DNA from: Nitrososphaerota archaeon
GTDB lineage: Archaea; Thermoproteota; Nitrososphaeria; Nitrososphaerales; Gagatemarchaeaceae
NCBI GenBank assembly: GCA_005877365.1
Contig: VBPP01000132.1
Location: 1 to 7,915 of the forward strand
DNA length: 7,915 bases
Reading direction: 5' to 3'
Below, piece after piece: positions 5,492-7,915 of this stretch. Positions within the stretch are counted from its first letter, which is position 1. Each line of letters starts with the position of its first letter. The notes beneath the pieces were generated by a model. It was not told the origin of the DNA, did not search any database, and saw only the letters and a program-made list of their open reading frames with translations. A program made the translations under genes and the position numbers.

Positions 5492-6295
5492 TTGTCGGTT
5501 GATCTTCTGATACCTGCTCTGCTAATTCTGGGCTTCCTCTGTATAATTCTGAATACGGTGCTCGGGGGTGGAGGGGGAGCAGTCCTCGTGCCTAGTCTTA
5601 TCCTCTTCTTTAACCACTCGACTAACGCCGCGATAGCGACTGGCTTCGTAACAATCGCAGTAGGAGCGATGGTATCGACCTTCGCTTATTCAAGGCAGGG
5701 ACGAGTCGACTACCGCCTCGGATTAATCCTCGGAGCCCTGACTTTGCCTGGAACCATACTTGGTGCCTTCATCGGGAATCTCATTCAGGGACCAGTCTTT
5801 CAACTAGTTCTCGGCATCGTGATAGTCCTTGTCGCGCTGCTACCGGTGAAGACGACGAATATTGGAGCGAAAGGATCCGAGGGAGGGTGGAGTAGAAAAC
5901 TGACCGACGCTTTCGGCAAAGAATTTTTGTACACCGTAAGGATGCGAGTGGCAATCCTGAGTGCCGTAGCCACTGGCTTTGAGAGCGGGACCTTCGGTGC
6001 AGCGGGTGCCCTGGTACTGACTCCTGGCATGATAATTGCGGGCTTTCCGATTCACATTGCGTTGGCTACTGCGAGGCTTGTTGCTCTCGTACTGTCGCTT
6101 ACGGGCTCGGTCACGCGCCTCTACCTAGGACAGGTGGACATTGCTTTGACGCCTTGGTTATCGGTAGGCGCCATAGTTGGAGGATTTGTGGGAGCAAGGG
6201 TGGCTCGAATCCTAAAGAGCGGTCTCTTGACAAAGATAGTTTCTTTCGGAATCTCCTTGCTTGGCGTTGCCCTAATTCTGAAGTCCATCTTCTGA
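5492..6295 (+). CDS. TauE/SafE family (DUF81) membrane permease, putative sulfite/organosulfonate exporter
   Basis: This is a 267-residue integral membrane protein with seven to eight hydrophobic helices in two homologous halves, as in the TauE/SafE family (usually 240-270 residues). Half one has the glycine-rich NTVLGGGGGAVLVPSLIL (21-38), then AIATGFVTIAVGAMVSTFAY and GRVDYRLGLILGALTLPGTILGAFIG. Half two repeats the pattern with GFESGTFGAAGALVLTPGMI (162-181), IHIALATARLVALVLSLTGS and a final pair of helices. A charged loop at about 121-148 (KGSEGGWSRK) separates the halves. There is no cleavable signal peptide. Family members export sulfite, sulfoacetate or related anions, but many are unassigned. 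A stop codon at 5480-5482 forces the start after it; TTG 5492 is the first usable codon, with only a weak purine stretch (GGGTAAGGG) upstream. The dioxygenase-TusA gene nearby fits a role in removing sulfur oxyanions, which is inference. Confidence 0.85.
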   Translation: MSVDLLIPALLILGFLCIILNTVLGGGGGAVLVPSLILFFNHSTNAAIATGFVTIAVGAMVSTFAYSRQGRVDYRLGLILGALTLPGTILGAFIGNLIQGPVFQLVLGIVIVLVALLPVKTTNIGAKGSEGGWSRKLTDAFGKEFLYTVRMRVAILSAVATGFESGTFGAAGALVLTPGMIIAGFPIHIALATARLVALVLSLTGSVTRLYLGQVDIALTPWLSVGAIVGGFVGARVARILKSGLLTKIVSFGISLLGVALILKSIF

Positions 6296-6334
6296 GCGTC
6301 GTTTCCGTCGGCTCATGAGGAGGAAATACAACTC

Positions 6335-6339
6335 TTAAA
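6335..6339 (+). promoter_or_regulatory. Possible box A for the CitE-like lyase gene
   Basis: ACTCTTAAAGAC centres a TTAAA on 6337, 28 bases before TTG 6365, the same spacing as at 2081/2110. It is a weaker match than the other boxes. A GAGGT at 6356-6360 could also serve as a ribosome site if transcription runs on from the permease gene only 69 bases upstream. A strong-looking GAGGAGG at 6317-6323 is followed by no suitable start. Confidence 0.35.
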
Positions 6340-6364
6340 GACCATAGGATGATAAGAGGTCAAG

Positions 6365-7273
6365 TTGAATGAATCAAGGCTTATGCGTTCTGTCCTCTAC
6401 GTTCCCGGAAATAACAAGAGGTTCCATGAGAAGGCAGGTACTCTCGATATCGATACAGCAATCCTAGATCTGGAGGACTCAGTCCCCCCCGACGAGAAAG
6501 AGACTGCGCGGTCGCTCGTTCGAGAAGCAGGAAGGGCTTTGGCTACAAAGGGCGTGGACGTGTATGTCAGAATGAACGCACCGACCAGCGGGCTAGGCCT
6601 CGATGACATTCGCCTCGTCGCCAGCGCTGACATACGCGGATTCGTCGTTCCGAAGGTAAGGGGGGCAGAGGACGTGAATCTTGTAGAGAGAACCTTGAGC
6701 TCCATAGAAGAGAATCTCAAACCACACAGATTTGAGATTCTTCCCCTCATAGAAACCGCAGCCGGGGTGGTTAGATCCTTCGATATCGCACTCGCCGGCC
6801 CGCGGGTCGTCGGTCTTGTTTTCGGGGCATTCGATTATACCCTTGATATGGGGACTAGTTGGAGCAAGGAGGGAATCGAATCTAACTTCGCGAGACAAAA
6901 GATTCCAATCGACGCTCGTGCTGCGGGAATTTCGGCGATAGACACCGTTTATCCTGATCCTAACGATGAGGAGGGCTTCCTTAATGACGTCAAGGTCGGG
7001 AAAAAGCTCGGCTATACCGGAAAGACCATCATTCATCCCAAGCAGATCGCGGCTGTCAATGCCATCTTTTCGCCGACAGGGAGTGAATTGGACTGGGCCA
7101 GGAAGGTAATCGATGCCTACGAGCCAGCACTTGAAAAGGGAAGGGGCGCCATCCTGTTAGACGGAAGCCTTGTTGACATGGTCCATTTCCGGAGAGCAAA
7201 AGACATCCTGAGGGCCAACGACCTCATCAAAAAGCGTCAATCTCGTTCGGGCCGTGGTAAGCCTCTAGGATAA
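6365..7273 (+). CDS. HpcH/HpaI-CitE family lyase (citramalyl-CoA / malyl-CoA / beta-methylmalyl-CoA lyase-like)
   Basis: This 302-residue TIM-barrel enzyme belongs to the CitE-like group that cleaves or condenses 3-hydroxyacyl-CoA thioesters with Mg2+. Motifs in order: RSVLYVPGNNKRFHEKA (8-24); TAILDLEDSVPPDEKETAR (31-49) with the Glu37-Asp38 pair; VYVRMNAP (66-73) with Arg69; GFVVPKVRGAEDV (92-104); ILPLIETAAGVV (125-136) with metal ligand Glu130; VFGAFDYTLDMG (152-163) with metal ligand Asp157; AGISAIDTVYPDPNDEEGF (187-205); and GKTIIHPKQIAAVNAIFSP (219-237). All expected catalytic and metal positions appear intact. Length fits stand-alone CitE-like lyases, not the citrate lyase beta subunit of a complex: no citrate lyase alpha or gamma gene is seen. 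The start is TTG 6365, favoured by promoter spacing and GAGGT; ATG 6383, which begins M-R-S-V-L-Y-V-P-G as many homologues do, is a real alternative. With the MaoC hydratase and CoA-transferase it could complete a mesaconate/citramalate cleavage route. Confidence 0.87.
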   Translation: MNESRLMRSVLYVPGNNKRFHEKAGTLDIDTAILDLEDSVPPDEKETARSLVREAGRALATKGVDVYVRMNAPTSGLGLDDIRLVASADIRGFVVPKVRGAEDVNLVERTLSSIEENLKPHRFEILPLIETAAGVVRSFDIALAGPRVVGLVFGAFDYTLDMGTSWSKEGIESNFARQKIPIDARAAGISAIDTVYPDPNDEEGFLNDVKVGKKLGYTGKTIIHPKQIAAVNAIFSPTGSELDWARKVIDAYEPALEKGRGAILLDGSLVDMVHFRRAKDILRANDLIKKRQSRSGRGKPLG

Positions 7274-7295
7274 CGGCGGGTGCATGGTAGAGTCG

Positions 7296-7316
7296 AGACC
7301 CCAAATGGCGAGGTCT
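7296..7316. terminator. Weak inverted repeat between convergent genes
   Basis: AGACC at 7296-7300 and GGTCT at 7312-7316 can pair around an 11-base loop in the 67-base gap between the convergent lyase and flavin-protein genes. The short stem and lack of a T-run make this only a candidate transcription end. Confidence 0.2.
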
Positions 7317-7340
7317 AGAATCTGTTCGCTTACCTTATCG

Positions 7341-7739
7341 TTAGGTCGTCCACTGTTCCGCGTAGTGCTCCGGTCGAATCTTTAGGATTATTCTTCTTCT
7401 GTCACCGGTGTACTTTCCTTTCCCAATGTATTTTCTGTACAGCTTGTCTATGTGCTCCGCGGCGCCCTTCGTTGTCTGCGCAACGACAGTGCCTCTGTAG
7501 GTTACCATGTTATACTGGTTGGAAGCATCTGTTATTGCGATTGCAACCTTCGGATTCCTCTTCGCATTTCTCACTTTCGTCCGCCCCACGATGGAATTCA
7601 CTACTATCAGGTCACCCTCCCGATCGACCCAGACGGGAGTAACGTGTGGAGAGCCGTCTTTGTTTGTTGTTGCGAGATAACCAAAGTTCTTTCCGGCAAT
7701 TAGCCCGATTGCCTTATCATTAAGTTTCAGGGCACCCAT
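7341..7739 (-). CDS. Pyridoxamine-phosphate-oxidase-like split-barrel protein, probable F420- or FMN-dependent oxidoreductase
   Basis: This 132-residue protein has the split beta-barrel fold used by FMN- and F420-binding FDOR/PNPOx proteins, at the usual size for the 'PPOX class' group. NFGYLATTNKDGSPHVTPVWVD (18-39) is the diagnostic first hairpin. DLIVVNSIVGRTKVRNAKRNPKVAIAI (43-69) includes the Arg/Lys-rich segment that binds the cofactor phosphate, and ILKIRPEHYAEQW (118-130) is the last strand. The pattern G-R-x-K-x-R-N-x-x-R-N-P is common in F420 members, but FMN or heme binding cannot be excluded by eye. ATG 7739 is preferred over the upstream TTG at 7766: homologues begin close to the L-x-D-x-A stretch, and the palindromic A/T element at 7770-7777 lies 34 bases before 7739. 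It may reduce a cofactor-linked substrate independently of its neighbours; nothing in the context ties it to one pathway. Confidence 0.82.
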   Translation of the reverse strand: MGALKLNDKAIGLIAGKNFGYLATTNKDGSPHVTPVWVDREGDLIVVNSIVGRTKVRNAKRNPKVAIAITDASNQYNMVTYRGTVVAQTTKGAAEHIDKLYRKYIGKGKYTGDRRRIILKIRPEHYAEQWTT

Positions 7740-7769
7740 ATCGGTTACGGCGAGACCAACAAGCAACGG

Positions 7770-7777
7770 GATTAATC
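7770..7777 (-). promoter_or_regulatory. Possible box A for the split-barrel gene
   Basis: GATTAATC, itself a palindrome, is centred about 34 bases before ATG 7739, the same distance as the MaoC box A to its ATG. The predicted leader is about nine bases. The match to a TATA consensus is modest. Confidence 0.3.
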
Positions 7778-7828
7778 TATGTATCTATTGCTTTCTTTCG
7801 AACGTAGTTCGGGCGGTGGGAAGGTTCA

Positions 7829-7915
7829 TTATTCACCTGATTCGAGAAGCTTAAAGAGCCAGAAGTCGGGCGACGATCGGTGTTCATCATCTGGCTTGGC
7901 GTGTAAAGACATTCT
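7829..7915 (-). CDS. Putative 3' end of a minus-strand gene (cut by window edge)
   Basis: A frame open from the right edge ends at a TAA (7829-7831) and gives 28 residues, including SLHAKPDDEHRS and PDFWLFKLLESGE. The composition and codon use (GAA, CTC, AAG, GAC) look like coding sequence and like a soluble C-terminus, more so than the other open minus frame here, which ends at 7777 and reads as low-information sequence. No family can be named from so short a piece. If real, it would be the gene upstream of the split-barrel gene on the same strand, with an 89-base gap. Confidence 0.35.
   Translation of the reverse strand, partial: RMSLHAKPDDEHRSSPDFWLFKLLESGE

Noticed and set aside
6593..7036. 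147-residue minus-strand open frame
   Set aside because: It is antisense to the CitE-like lyase, whose catalytic motifs run through the same bases; the antisense translation looks random.
7880..7906. GTG start 28 bases after a TTAAA element (7851-7855) on the plus strand
   Set aside because: The spacing suits a leaderless gene, but the frame stops after eight codons, so no gene is supported.
7777..7914. Alternative minus-strand open frame at the right edge ending at TAG 7777
   Set aside because: Its translation is rich in Ser, Asn and Pro without pattern and uses codons unlike the neighbours; the overlapping frame ending at 7829 looks more like a real C-terminus.
1..7915. CRISPR array, tRNA, rRNA, insertion sequence or prophage
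   Set aside because: No spaced direct repeats, cloverleaf pattern, rRNA core motif, transposase motif or terminal inverted repeats were seen on either strand.

Overview
The window reads as chromosomal DNA of an archaeon, probably a mesophilic or moderately thermophilic heterotroph. The evidence is indirect. Several starts have an A/T-rich box A (TATA-like) element centred about 28-38 bases upstream of the start codon, a spacing that implies leaderless or very short-leader mRNAs. TTG and GTG starts are common, Shine-Dalgarno sites are weak or absent, and the gene set (F420/flavin-type oxidoreductases, CoA-ester enzymes) suits non-ammonia-oxidising Nitrososphaeria, Bathyarchaeia-like or Thermoplasmata-like lineages. 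I cannot fix the phylum from sequence alone. I see no rRNA, tRNA, CRISPR array, insertion sequence or phage gene.

Layout, left to right. A muconolactone-isomerase-like protein (minus, cut by the left edge) lies downstream of a MaoC-type hydratase (minus, 389-871). A divergent promoter region separates these from a plus-strand run: a luciferase-like flavin/F420 oxidoreductase (994-2022), a thiol-dioxygenase cupin fused to a TusA sulfur-carrier domain (2110-2979), and a CaiB/BaiF family III CoA-transferase (3051-4232). A second luciferase-like oxidoreductase (4295-5299, minus) converges on the transferase. It shares a divergent promoter region with a TauE/SafE-type membrane permease (5492-6295, plus), followed by a CitE/HpcH-type lyase (6365-7273, plus). 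A split-barrel FMN/F420-binding protein of the pyridoxamine-phosphate-oxidase superfamily (7341-7739, minus) converges on the lyase. The last 87 bases look like the 3' end of another minus-strand gene.

Two themes can be inferred. (1) CoA-transferase, MaoC hydratase and CitE-type lyase are the three classes needed to activate an unsaturated dicarboxylate such as mesaconate, hydrate it, and cleave the resulting 3-hydroxyacyl-CoA (methylmalyl-CoA or citramalyl-CoA). (2) The dioxygenase-TusA fusion and the TauE/SafE permease point to thiol oxidation and export of a sulfur oxyanion or organosulfonate. The three flavin/F420-type enzymes could serve either theme or neither.

The most notable item is the single-chain cupin thiol dioxygenase plus complete TusA domain, which I do not recognise as a described architecture. 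It sits behind its own promoter, which has a perfect palindrome abutting box A. All functional statements are family-level inferences from motifs read by eye; no database search was run.
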